A stretch of 64,000 bases of DNA from the NCBI GenBank assembly GCA_910575245.1, contig CAJTEN010000003.1:186001-250000 (forward strand), read 5' to 3'. The notes under the pieces are model-generated. The model did no database searches, had not been told where the DNA came from, and saw only the letters and a list, made by a program, of their open reading frames with translations. The stretch comes from Clostridia bacterium (GTDB lineage: Bacteria > Bacillota > Clostridia > Lachnospirales > Lachnospiraceae). Positions 1-8,289 of the stretch are shown in pieces. How positions within the stretch are numbered: the stretch's first letter is position 1; the number at the start of each line of letters is the position of its first letter. A program made the translations under genes and the position numbers.

Positions 1-247
1 GGATATCCTTGTCATCACAGAATTTCCACTTTCCGAATTTCCTGATGTCGAACAGTTCCTTGGATGCCTTATAGCCGAATTCCATATAATCTACACCGGA
101 TTTGATATTTGCCTGATATAACTCACGGACAAATTCGTCCTCAAAGAAAAAATCATTTACCAGGCCGCCATCACGAAGGGTACAATCCACTACTTTTATT
201 TCCGGTGTGTAGGACATCAGCGTCCTCTGTTTTGCTCTCTTCTCCAT
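1..247 (-). CDS. DRE-TIM metallolyase / aldolase catalytic domain protein, N-terminal part
   Basis: The gene runs off the left edge; the first 82 codons are visible. An ATG at 247 follows AAAGGAAG at good spacing. Residues 21-28 read DCTLRDGG, the metal-binding Asp/Arg signature of the DRE-TIM superfamily (HMG-CoA lyase, isopropylmalate synthase, 4-hydroxy-2-oxovalerate aldolase). The family splits or joins carbon bonds beside a carbonyl on a divalent-metal TIM barrel. The GG after the signature is closer to the aldolase branch than to the synthases, but the substrate cannot be named from this fragment. It lies 24 bases downstream of tyrS on the same strand and may share its transcript. Confidence 0.7.
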   Translation of the reverse strand, partial: MEKRAKQRTLMSYTPEIKVVDCTLRDGGLVNDFFFEDEFVRELYQANIKSGVDYMEFGYKASKELFDIRKFGKWKFCDDKDI

Positions 248-271
248 CTCTATCTTCCTTTCTGCACTGCC

Positions 272-1498
272 TTATTCTACTATAATTTTCCGGAAGCTTT
301 TCTTTCCCTTTTTCACGATAAACTCTTCGGATCCTATCATATCCTTCGTATAGGAAGTCTTGATATCCGTCACCTTATCTCCCTTTACGGTCACACCGCC
401 CTGCTCCACGGCACGTCTTGCCTCAGAGCGGGATGCCGCCAGTCCGGAAGCTACCATAATACCCAGAATATCAATAGATCCGTCTGTGAACTTATCATCT
501 GTCAGGGTGGATGTCGGTATGTTCTCTAAACTGCCGCCTCCTGCAAAAAGCGCTTTGGCCGCTTCCTCAGCCTTCTTTGCCTCTTCCACGCCATGTACCA
601 GACTGGTAAGTTCAAATGCCAGTATCTCCTTAGCCCTGTTCAACTGGCTTCCTTCCCATTGATCCATCTCATCGATCTGCTCGATCGGCAGGAAGGTCAG
701 CATTCTCAGGCATTTCAATACATCGGCATCTGCCACGTTTCTCCAGTACTGATAGAACTCGAAAGGTGTGGTCTTATTCGGGTCAAGCCATACAGCCCCT
801 TTCTGGGTCTTGCCCATCTTCTTTCCTTCAGAGTTCATCAGCAGCGTGATCGTCATGGCATAAGCGTCTTTGCCCAGTTTGCGGCGGATCAGATCCGTAC
901 CGCCCAGCATATTGCTCCACTGGTCATCCCCGCCGAACTGCATGTTACAGCCGTACCTCTCATACAGCTGCATAAAATCATAGCTCTGCATAATCATGTA
1001 ATTGAATTCCAGGAAACTCAGGCCCTTCTCCATTCTCTGTTTATAACATTCTGCCCGCAGCATGTTGTTGACGCTGAAGCAGGCACCGATATCTCTTATA
1101 AACTCCACATAATTTAAATCCAGCAGCCAGTCCGCATTGTTGACCATCAGCGCCTTGCCCTCAGAGAAATCAATAAATTTGCTCATCTGTTTCCTGAAGC
1201 ATTCACAGTTATGTTCTATGGTCTCCTTCGTCATCATATTTCTCATGTCGGTTCTGCCGGAAGGATCACCGATCATAGCCGTACCGCCGCCAATCAATGC
1301 AATCGGTTTATTGCCGGCCTGCTGCAGTCTCTTCATAAGGCACAGTGCCATAAAATGTCCCACATGCAGGCTGTCTGCAGTAGGGTCAAAGCCGATATAA
1401 AAAGTAGCTTTCCCGTTGTTGATAAGATCCCGTATCTCCAACTCATCCGTCAATTGTGCAAGAAGTCCTCTTGCCTGAAGTTCCTCATAAATTTTCAT
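272..1498 (-). CDS. tyrS: tyrosyl-tRNA synthetase
   Basis: Class I aminoacyl-tRNA synthetase that charges tRNA-Tyr in the cytoplasm. The 408-residue product has a HIGH-type motif HVGH at residues 45-48, the KMSKS-type loop KKMGKT near the middle, and a C-terminal S4-like RNA-binding domain (SGLAASRSEARRAVEQGGV). The start is the ATG at 1498, preceded by AAAGGAGC. An in-frame upstream ATG at 1585 is rejected because it lies in the T-tract of the leader terminator. Expression is controlled by the tyrosine T-box upstream. Confidence 0.97.
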   Translation of the reverse strand: MKIYEELQARGLLAQLTDELEIRDLINNGKATFYIGFDPTADSLHVGHFMALCLMKRLQQAGNKPIALIGGGTAMIGDPSGRTDMRNMMTKETIEHNCECFRKQMSKFIDFSEGKALMVNNADWLLDLNYVEFIRDIGACFSVNNMLRAECYKQRMEKGLSFLEFNYMIMQSYDFMQLYERYGCNMQFGGDDQWSNMLGGTDLIRRKLGKDAYAMTITLLMNSEGKKMGKTQKGAVWLDPNKTTPFEFYQYWRNVADADVLKCLRMLTFLPIEQIDEMDQWEGSQLNRAKEILAFELTSLVHGVEEAKKAEEAAKALFAGGGSLENIPTSTLTDDKFTDGSIDILGIMVASGLAASRSEARRAVEQGGVTVKGDKVTDIKTSYTKDMIGSEEFIVKKGKKSFRKIIVE

Positions 1499-1581
1499 GT
1501 GATTCTCTTGCTCCTTTCTCAATCCGCAGTCTCTATAGGACTGCATCCTCTGCTCCGTGCACGGAACTCCACTTTCCGGGC

Positions 1582-1883
1582 ACATAAAAAACCCCGTCCT
1601 ATCTTACCATAGGACGAGGTTACACTCGTGGTACCACCTAATTTCACAGACAACTCACGCTGTCTGCCTTATCAAGTACAGCACCGGAAGCCTGTCTGTT
1701 CCGCTGTAATACTCTCCTGCTGTAACGGGCATTTCCCGTCACGACCTACTAGGATGTCCCATTCTGTCGTGCAGCTCCAAGATGTATTCGTAAAAAACTT
1801 CCCGCGCTCCTCTCATCAACCGGCAGCTTTCTGTGCGTTCCATGATTTACTACTTGTTCTTATCGACGCCTTTTCTTTTTGCT
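1582..1883 (-). promoter_or_regulatory. T-box leader (tyrosine) of tyrS
   Basis: A roughly 300-nt leader reads uncharged tRNA-Tyr and controls read-through into tyrS. On the minus strand it has the T-box sequence AGGTGGTACCACGAG (1625-1639) just before a terminator. A specifier-loop-like GAATACATC holds a UAC tyrosine codon (complement of 1784-1786), and upstream stem I has a GA-rich part (CTGCCGGTTGATGAGAGG). The specifier agrees with the gene downstream. Boundaries are approximate; the 5' end is inferred from the promoter. Confidence 0.93.
1585..1621 (-). terminator. T-box-controlled intrinsic terminator
   Basis: On the minus strand CCTCGTCCTAT pairs with ATAGGACGGGG across a short loop and is followed by six T. 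The 5' arm begins directly after the T-box, so the usual antiterminator/terminator switch is possible. Confidence 0.9.
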
Positions 1884-1889
1884 GTCTAT

Positions 1890-1918
1890 ACTTTAAACGA
1901 AACCGAATCTTTTGTCAA
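1890..1918 (-). promoter_or_regulatory. sigma-A promoter of tyrS
   Basis: On the minus strand: TTGACA (1913-1918), 17-base spacer, TAAAGT (1890-1895). Transcription would start near 1883, at the beginning of the T-box leader. Confidence 0.75.
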
Positions 1919-1945
1919 CAGTTAATTTACAACAGTTACACACAC

Positions 1946-3142
1946 TTACCTGTTCGTCATAAGCTTGGCCATTGCCTGATTTAAGCCGTCCACGGTCAGC
2001 TTATACATGGGAAACAATCCCTTGATCGCAGTCTCCGCTTCCCTCCAGGGTGCATGGCCCGGAGCCATCTTCGGATTCAGCCATACGATCTTCTTGTAAT
2101 GCCGTTTCATCAGAAGCAGCCAGTCCATACCGGACAAGCCGCCGTTGGGGCCTCTGTAATTTCCCGATGTGGAGTACAGCTCTTCCGGCGCCATCGCCGC
2201 ATCCCCGACTATGATCACCTTGTAATCGCTGTCCAGATTGCGGAACATCCACTCTGTCTCTATCCAGTCCCCGTTTTCACACTCCGGAGTTTTATACAAA
2301 TTAGAGTAGATACAATTATGGAAAAAATACGTCTTGACATCCTTATAGTGATTGGATTTATAAACAGAATGAAACAATTCATTCAGAAGCGTCGTATAGG
2401 GAATCATGGTACCGCCGGAATCCATTAGAAGCAGCAGCTTCACCGCATTCTTGCGGGGCTTCTCCATCACGATCTGCAGACAGCCGCCATTGTTACAGGT
2501 GGCGTCTATCGTACCGCCTATATCCAGCTCTGTCTCCGGAATATCCAGCTTAGAAGAAAACTGCCGCAGCTTCCGAAGAGCCATCTGAAACTGCCGGTTA
2601 TCCAGCACCTTGTCATTGCGGAAATCACGATATTTCCTGGCGCCCACTACCTGAAACGCGGACTGATATCCGGTGGTCCCGCCGACTCTGATGCCGCCCA
2701 TATTGCCGCCCATATTACCGAAGGACGTCTTACCCATGGTTCCGATCCAGTGACTGCCGCCGTTATGCTCCTCGTTCTGGTCGCGCAGTCTTTCCTTGAA
2801 TTTATTCTCCACATCGTCCTTGTCCAGCGTGATTACTTCCTGGTTCATCTCATGGCGCATCTCTTCAAAGACTTCCTGCATCTCCGGCTTATCCAGCCAG
2901 CGCATCATATTCTTACCGACTTCATTCTCCGACATGATTCCTTTAAAGACCTCGTCAAAAGCCAAATCGAACTTGTCATACTCTGTCTCGGACTTTACCA
3001 GGATCATTCTCGCCACATAGTAGAATTCTGTCAGACTGCTGTGACACAATCCCTGCTGCAGTGCATCCTGCAGCGTCAGCCATTCGCTCAGGGACACATC
3101 CAGCCCCTTTTCCTTTAAGGTATAAAAAAATTTACTGAACAT
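1946..3142 (-). CDS. CoxE/VWA-like protein partnered with MoxR ATPase
   Basis: 398 residues, no signal peptide or membrane segment. A Gly-rich stretch at about 128-160 separates a helical N-terminal half from a von Willebrand A-like domain. The MIDAS-like motif after a hydrophobic strand is DSGGTM (Asp at about 241). This is the D-x-G-G-S/T form seen in CoxE-type proteins rather than canonical D-x-S-x-S. Such proteins work with a MoxR AAA+ ATPase as metal-dependent chaperones or cofactor-insertion factors. The MoxR gene is directly upstream (30-base gap). The client protein is unknown; no oxidoreductase lies nearby. Confidence 0.8.
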   Translation of the reverse strand: MFSKFFYTLKEKGLDVSLSEWLTLQDALQQGLCHSSLTEFYYVARMILVKSETEYDKFDLAFDEVFKGIMSENEVGKNMMRWLDKPEMQEVFEEMRHEMNQEVITLDKDDVENKFKERLRDQNEEHNGGSHWIGTMGKTSFGNMGGNMGGIRVGGTTGYQSAFQVVGARKYRDFRNDKVLDNRQFQMALRKLRQFSSKLDIPETELDIGGTIDATCNNGGCLQIVMEKPRKNAVKLLLLMDSGGTMIPYTTLLNELFHSVYKSNHYKDVKTYFFHNCIYSNLYKTPECENGDWIETEWMFRNLDSDYKVIIVGDAAMAPEELYSTSGNYRGPNGGLSGMDWLLLMKRHYKKIVWLNPKMAPGHAPWREAETAIKGLFPMYKLTVDGLNQAMAKLMTNR

Positions 3143-3172
3143 AAAGCTTCCTTTTCCTGTGAAACTCTTATA

Positions 3173-3997
3173 CTAAAAGTCCTTCTTGTTCCTGACTGTC
3201 TCCAAATCCTCGTCCTTCTTGACCACCACGCCGATGAAAGGAAGCTCCGAACGCAGTCTGTCGGTCGGTATGCCGCCGATCTGCAGCGCATTGATCCAGT
3301 CGATCAGCTCCGACGTACTGGGCTTCTTGCGGATATCCTTCATAGAACGGATCCAATAGAAAACATCCATGGCATCCTTCATCAACTTGTCTTCCACATC
3401 CGGATAATGTGTTCTGACGATCTCCTCCATCAGTGCCTGATCCGGAAAATCAATGTAGTGAAAGATGCATCGACGCAGAAAGGCATCCGGCAGTTCCTTC
3501 TCGGCATTGGAAGTAATGATAACGATCGGCCTGTGTTTCGCCCTGACTGTCCGCTTCGTCTCATGGATATAGAATTCCATCTGATCCAGTTCCCACAGCA
3601 AGTCATTGGGGAACTCCAGATCCGCCTTATCGATTTCATCGATCAACAGAATCACCTGATCATCGGATTCAAAAGCCTCCCCCAGCTTGCCAAGCTTAAT
3701 ATAGCGGGCAATATCATTGACACCTTCCTCACCGAACTGTCCGTCATAGAGTCTCTGAATCGTGTCATACATATACAGGCCGTCCTGTGCTTTGGTGGTG
3801 GATTTGATATTCCAGATAATCAGTTTCTTCCCCAGAGAATTGGCCACCGCCTGCGCCAGCATCGTCTTACCGGTACCCGGTTCTCCCTTCACGAGAAGAG
3901 GCTTCTGCAGGGCAATGGCTACATTAACGCTTGCCAGCAGCTGTTGTGATGCAACGTAATCGGATGTGCTGTTAAAACTTTTGTTCTGTTCGCTCAT
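3173..3997 (-). CDS. MoxR-family AAA+ ATPase
   Basis: 274 residues. Walker A GEPGTGKT at 38-45, Walker B ILLIDEID at 116-123, sensor-1 TSN near 163, and paired arginines near 175 as an arginine finger. MoxR proteins are AAA+ ATPases that, with VWA partners, remodel or mature client complexes in the cytoplasm. The start at 3997 has GGAAAGGAAAC in front. It forms a two-gene operon with the CoxE-like VWA gene downstream and is divergent from metF. The role in this organism is unknown. Confidence 0.9.
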   Translation of the reverse strand: MSEQNKSFNSTSDYVASQQLLASVNVAIALQKPLLVKGEPGTGKTMLAQAVANSLGKKLIIWNIKSTTKAQDGLYMYDTIQRLYDGQFGEEGVNDIARYIKLGKLGEAFESDDQVILLIDEIDKADLEFPNDLLWELDQMEFYIHETKRTVRAKHRPIVIITSNAEKELPDAFLRRCIFHYIDFPDQALMEEIVRTHYPDVEDKLMKDAMDVFYWIRSMKDIRKKPSTSELIDWINALQIGGIPTDRLRSELPFIGVVVKKDEDLETVRNKKDF

Positions 3998-4024
3998 TTT
4001 AGTTTCCTTTCCGGTATCTCATAA

Positions 4025-4105
4025 GGATCTTGTTACGATCCCGCTCAATTTCGTTTCTTGCCTGTCACATAAATTTATGTTACGATATTTCAGGTATAAA
4101 ATCAA
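4025..4105. promoter_or_regulatory. divergent moxR/metF control region with palindrome
   Basis: A minus-strand promoter for moxR is plausible: TTGATT (4100-4105), 17 bases, TAACAT (4077-4082). The -10 is overlapped by a perfect 14-base palindrome ACATAAATTTATGT (4067-4080), extended to 20 bases by GT/AC arms (4064-4083) with one mismatched pair. On the plus strand a TATAAA at 4095-4100 could serve metF, with a poor -35. A second inverted repeat GGATC-N7-GATCC lies at 4025-4041. No SAM riboswitch or S-box elements are visible. Confidence 0.45.
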
Positions 4106-4186
4106 GAATTTATTATGATGAAAAGAAAGGATAATGCTGCTGTATTCACTGTTATTTGTGCAATGCTGCAGCAGCAAGGTACTCAC

Positions 4187-5038
4187 ATGACACATACTGC
4201 CTCCGAGAACAAAACGGGACTCTCCTTCGAAGTGTTCCCGCCTAAGAAAGATGAAGAATTCGAGAATGTATATCCGCTCCTGCAGCAGCTGGCCCGACTG
4301 CATCCTGACTTTATCAGCTGCACCTACGGCGCCGGCGGCTCCAGAGCCGGTAAAACAATAGAGATCACTTCCTACATCCAGCAGCAGCTGCACATTGATG
4401 CCATCGCCCATATCACCTGCGTCGGCTTTACGAAGGAAGATCTGCACAAAAACTGCACTGCTTTGCAGGAAGCCGGCGTGAATCATGTACTTGCTCTCCG
4501 CGGAGACAGGCCGCTTTCCATGAGCGACGAGCAATACAACAGCCGTGAATTCTATTACGCGTCCGACCTGGTCCATTACCTGAAGGAACATACCAGCCTT
4601 CAGATATCCGGCGCCTGCTATCCCGAGAAACATTTCGAAGCGCCCAGCCTGGAAAATGACCTGCAGCATCTCAAAGAGAAAGTAGATGCCGGTGTCAGCT
4701 CCCTGGTCTCTCAGATGTTCTTCGACAACACGTTTTTCTATCGTTTCCTTGACAAGGTTCATGGAATGGGCATCCGTATTCCCATCCACGCAGGGATTAT
4801 GCCGATCACTACTGCGAAACAACTGGGTACTACCGTATCTCTGTCCGGTTCCTCCGTTCCCAAGGCTCTGGCAGATCTCATCGCCACCTACGGAGATGAC
4901 AAGGAGGACATGCGCAAAGCAGGTATCGACTATGCGGTCCGCCAGATCCGTGACCTGAAAGAACACGGCGTAGACGGTATCCACATTTATTCCATGAACA
5001 AAGTAAAAACCACTGTCGAAATCTGCAGCCAAATCTAA
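4187..5038 (+). CDS. metF: 5,10-methylenetetrahydrofolate reductase
   Basis: Flavoenzyme that reduces 5,10-methylene-THF to 5-methyl-THF for methionine synthesis or one-carbon metabolism. The 283-residue product matches the usual MetF length. It shows FEVFPPK at 14-20 (catalytic Glu at 15), the TYGAGGS loop at 45-51 and ALRGD near 102-106, all typical of the family. An in-frame ATG at 4115 would add 24 residues but has no ribosome-binding site; 4187 is preceded by GCAAGG. No metH or folate gene is adjacent. Confidence 0.9.
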   Translation: MTHTASENKTGLSFEVFPPKKDEEFENVYPLLQQLARLHPDFISCTYGAGGSRAGKTIEITSYIQQQLHIDAIAHITCVGFTKEDLHKNCTALQEAGVNHVLALRGDRPLSMSDEQYNSREFYYASDLVHYLKEHTSLQISGACYPEKHFEAPSLENDLQHLKEKVDAGVSSLVSQMFFDNTFFYRFLDKVHGMGIRIPIHAGIMPITTAKQLGTTVSLSGSSVPKALADLIATYGDDKEDMRKAGIDYAVRQIRDLKEHGVDGIHIYSMNKVKTTVEICSQI

Positions 5039-5097
5039 ACCATACCGGAAACGGTTCGCGGAAAATATCGCGCCGCCGCAATGGTATAAAATAATAT

Positions 5098-5142
5098 AAA
5101 AAGATACCGGAACCATATTCTTTGTAATCTCGGTATCTTTTT
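5098..5142. terminator. bidirectional terminator between metF and gpsA
   Basis: AAAAAGATACC and GGTATCTTTTT form a stem flanked by A- and T-tracts, so it can stop both converging genes. Confidence 0.85.
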
Positions 5143-5211
5143 ATTTCTTTTGCTAATGGCATTAAAATTTCGCTATTAATTTCACAAAACCTTCCGTTAC
5201 TACAATTACCT

Positions 5212-6219
5212 TTACCAGGGGAGCAGCGGATTCTCAATCTTCTTATCGCGAAGCATCAGATTCTTCACCGCCTCATCTGCCAGCTGTCCTTCGAACAACA
5301 CCGCGTTGACCTGCTCGATGATAGGAAGCTGCACGTCATATTTCTTCGCCAGCCCCATGGCTGCTTTGGCTGAATACACGCCCTCCACCACCATCTTCAC
5401 TTCGTCCATAGCCTGTTTCATCGTATAACCCTGACCGATCAGAATACCGGCCCGCCTGTTACGGGAATGCATGGAGGCACAGGTGACGATAAGATCCCCG
5501 ATCCCTGTCAGACCGCAGAAGGTCTCGAAACTGCCGCCCATGGCAACGCCCAGCCTTGCAATTTCAGTGATGCCTCTTGTGATCAGAGCCGCCTTGGTAT
5601 TATCTCCGTAACCGAGACCATCGGCAATTCCGGCTGCAAGCGCCACCACATTCTTCAATGCGGCTCCCAGTTCAATCCCCAGAACATCCGGACTGATATA
5701 GACACGGAACACCTCATTCATGAAAATATTCTGCAGATACTCTGCCACCGCCTTCTCTTTGGCGCCCACAACGATCGTTGTGGGAATGCCTCTCCCAACC
5801 TCTTCTGCGTGGGAGGGCCCGGATAAGACGGCTACCTTCGCCTGGGGTATCTCTTCTTCTATAATCTGTGATAATGTCAGCAGCGTTTTCTCCTCGATTC
5901 CCTTCGCCACATTGACGATCAGCTGCCCCTCTTCCACATAGGACGCCATATTATGGGATGTGCTTCTCGTATAAGGAGAGGGCACGGCCAGCACAAGCAC
6001 GTCAGCACCCTTCACAGCCTGTTCCAGATCTGTAGTAAATTCCATGTCCTCCGGCAGTTTTACACCCGGCAGCTTATCCTTGTATTCATGCTCCTTTTGC
6101 AGCATCCTAATCTCCGCTTCTATAGCGGACCACACCGTCACCCGGTGTCCGTTCTTATATAAGAGTACAGCCAGTGCGATTCCCCAGCTTCCGGCTCCAA
6201 TCATACTGATATCAGCCAT
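5212..6219 (-). CDS. gpsA: glycerol-3-phosphate dehydrogenase [NAD(P)+]
   Basis: Makes sn-glycerol-3-phosphate from dihydroxyacetone phosphate for phospholipid synthesis. 335 residues. The N-terminal Rossmann motif GAGSWG is at 8-13, followed by conserved blocks NVAKGIE and SGPSHAEEV, and the C-terminal substrate domain contains LKNVVALAAGIADGLGYGDN and GLTGIGDLIVTC. The start at 6219 follows GGGAGGAAGAA; an upstream in-frame ATG at 6237 lacks this. It is the last gene of the DUF512-der-plsY-gpsA run, with plsY, which uses its product, just upstream. Confidence 0.96.
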   Translation of the reverse strand: MADISMIGAGSWGIALAVLLYKNGHRVTVWSAIEAEIRMLQKEHEYKDKLPGVKLPEDMEFTTDLEQAVKGADVLVLAVPSPYTRSTSHNMASYVEEGQLIVNVAKGIEEKTLLTLSQIIEEEIPQAKVAVLSGPSHAEEVGRGIPTTIVVGAKEKAVAEYLQNIFMNEVFRVYISPDVLGIELGAALKNVVALAAGIADGLGYGDNTKAALITRGITEIARLGVAMGGSFETFCGLTGIGDLIVTCASMHSRNRRAGILIGQGYTMKQAMDEVKMVVEGVYSAKAAMGLAKKYDVQLPIIEQVNAVLFEGQLADEAVKNLMLRDKKIENPLLPW

Positions 6220-6243
6220 TTCTTCCTCCCTTCTCAAAATCCA

Positions 6244-6900
6244 TTATTTCTTCTCTTCCTTATTCTTATGAGTCAGATAGGTCTTGCGTTCTGTTCCGCC
6301 AAGCAGCCGTTTGATGTTATCTTTATGTTTGTAATAGGCCATGGCCGTCAGAAATCCCGCCACAAGGTACATCTCGGCCAATGCCTCCTGCGACATGCCG
6401 AAAACACCTGCCTGTCCCAACACGATCAATTCGATCAGAAATCCCGCGTAAACTGCCATAGAGCCCAGCGATACATAGTGGGTGGTAAAAAAGATACCAA
6501 AAAAAAGGATAACCCCCATAGGAATCAGGTAAGGATGAAAGGACAGAATCATACCTGCCGTTGCCGCAATTCCTTTTCCTCCTTTAAACTTCAGATAAAA
6601 AGGAAAATTATGTCCCAGTATGGCGCCTGCCGCAGCATAAATCTTAAGAAGATAGATCAGCTCCGGGTATGCTTCCCTAAAAAGCATGTTCGTAAGTACC
6701 ACTGCCAGAATACACTTCATAATATCTCCGAACAGGACGATCATCCCTGCCCTGGTTCCCAGGGTGCGCAGTGTATTCGTGGTACCCGCGTTTCCGCTTC
6801 CGTAATTTCTGATATCAATACCGTGTAGCTTCCCGTAAAAATACGCCGTCTGAAATAATCCAAATACATAGCCGATCGCTAAACATATGATCCGTTCCAC
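6244..6900 (-). CDS. plsY: acyl-phosphate:glycerol-3-phosphate acyltransferase
   Basis: Integral membrane enzyme that moves an acyl group from acyl-phosphate to glycerol-3-phosphate, the first committed step of phospholipid synthesis. 218 residues with several hydrophobic segments. It shows the family motifs GSGNAGTTNTLRTLG, KFKGGKGIA and the HYVSLGSM region. It is two bases downstream of der and 24 bases upstream of gpsA, so co-transcription and supply of glycerol-3-phosphate are likely. The C-terminal tail is Lys-rich and cytoplasmic. Confidence 0.95.
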   Translation of the reverse strand: MERIICLAIGYVFGLFQTAYFYGKLHGIDIRNYGSGNAGTTNTLRTLGTRAGMIVLFGDIMKCILAVVLTNMLFREAYPELIYLLKIYAAAGAILGHNFPFYLKFKGGKGIAATAGMILSFHPYLIPMGVILFFGIFFTTHYVSLGSMAVYAGFLIELIVLGQAGVFGMSQEALAEMYLVAGFLTAMAYYKHKDNIKRLLGGTERKTYLTHKNKEEKK

Positions 6901-6902
6901 TT

Positions 6903-8240
6903 TTACTTGTTTTCCTTTCTCTCACGAATGATAAATTTAAGCGGCGTTCCAAGGAAGCCGAAAGTATTCCTGATCTGATTCTCAAGATATCTGGTATAGG
7001 AAAAGTGCATCAATTCCTTATCATTTACGAAAATGACAAAAGTAGGAGGCTTGACCGAAACCTGTGTGATATAATACAGGCGCAGCCGCTTTCCCTTATC
7101 CGACGGCGGCTGCTGCAGAGCCACGGCCTCCGCCATGATCTCATTGAGCACACCTGTGCCCACACGCATGGAGTGGTTTTCATTCACTGCATCTATCATC
7201 TCGAACAATCTGCCAAGACGCTGACCGGTTACTGCAGAGATAAAAATAATTTCCGCATAAGCCATAAAGGAGAGCACCTGTCTGACTCTCTGGGTGAATT
7301 CATTCACCGTCTTATTATCCTTCTCTATCGCGTCCCACTTATTGACGGCAATGATGACGGCCTTGCCCCGGTCATGCGCAATGCCGGCTATCTTGGCATC
7401 CTGTTCCGTCACCCCTTCCGTAGCGTCGATCACCAGCACCACGATATCAGCCCGCTCCACCGCGGCAACGGTTCTGATAATCATATAACGCTCCAGTTCC
7501 TCCCTGATCTTATTCTTCCTGCGAAGGCCTGCCGTGTCAATAAAAACATATTCCTTTCCGTTGCGGGTGATTTCCGTATCGATAGCATCTCTTGTAGTAC
7601 CCGCAATATCGGATACGATAACCCGGTTCTCACCGATCAGCCTGTTAACAATCGATGACTTTCCCACATTGGGCTTCCCAACAATAGCAACTTTGGTGCG
7701 GTCATCTTCCTCTTCCGCCGCCGCTTCCTCATCGAAGTGGGATGTCACCTCATCCAGCAGCTCCCCGAATCCCAGCTTATTCACGGAAGAAACCGGATAA
7801 GGCTCGCCGATGCCCAGATTATAGAATTCATACACATCTGCCATGAATTTCTTAAAATCATCCACTTTATTGACCGCCAGAATAACCGGTTTCCTGGAAC
7901 GGCGCAGCATATCTGCCACCTTGGAATCCGCGTCCACCATTCCCTGTCTGACGTCCACCAGGAAGATGATAACATCTGCCGTATCGATGGCGATCTGCGC
8001 CTGTTCCCGCATCTGCGACAGAATGATATCCTTGCTTTCCGGCTCGATACCGCCTGTATCGATCAATGTGAAATTCATATCTAGCCAGGAAACTTCCGCA
8101 TAGATACGGTCCCTGGTGATACCAGGCGTATCCTTGACGATCGATATATTCTCACCTGCCAGCGCATTGAACAATGTGGATTTGCCCACATTGGGCCTTC
8201 CCACGATCGCCACGATCGGCTTGGTTTTCTTCTTACTCAT
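6903..8240 (-). CDS. der: ribosome biogenesis GTPase Der (EngA)
   Basis: Double-GTPase needed for 50S subunit assembly. 445 residues. The first G domain has GRPNVGKS at 14-21 and NKVDD; the second has GKPNVGKSS and NKWD. A C-terminal KH-like domain follows. The start is the ATG at 8240 after TGGAGTG; an ATG four codons upstream sits before that site. It lies between the DUF512 gene and plsY, a common clostridial order. Confidence 0.97.
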   Translation of the reverse strand: MSKKKTKPIVAIVGRPNVGKSTLFNALAGENISIVKDTPGITRDRIYAEVSWLDMNFTLIDTGGIEPESKDIILSQMREQAQIAIDTADVIIFLVDVRQGMVDADSKVADMLRRSRKPVILAVNKVDDFKKFMADVYEFYNLGIGEPYPVSSVNKLGFGELLDEVTSHFDEEAAAEEEDDRTKVAIVGKPNVGKSSIVNRLIGENRVIVSDIAGTTRDAIDTEITRNGKEYVFIDTAGLRRKNKIREELERYMIIRTVAAVERADIVVLVIDATEGVTEQDAKIAGIAHDRGKAVIIAVNKWDAIEKDNKTVNEFTQRVRQVLSFMAYAEIIFISAVTGQRLGRLFEMIDAVNENHSMRVGTGVLNEIMAEAVALQQPPSDKGKRLRLYYITQVSVKPPTFVIFVNDKELMHFSYTRYLENQIRNTFGFLGTPLKFIIRERKENK

Positions 8241-8289
8241 ATAGCACTCCATTTCAATTAACTGTCAGCAGCGCCCTGGCGCGGCTTCC

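Noticed and set aside
1499..1585. Longer N-terminus for tyrS
   Set aside because: The added codons lie in the T-box leader just after its terminator; the 1498 ATG has a good ribosome site.
4019..4186. SAM riboswitch upstream of metF
   Set aside because: The usual SAM-I core sequences and a terminator are not present, and the leader is too short.
4019..5116. A 365-codon open frame on the minus strand opposite metF
   Set aside because: It lies wholly against metF, whose product has clear MetF motifs; the reverse frame has no recognisable domain and no ribosome site.
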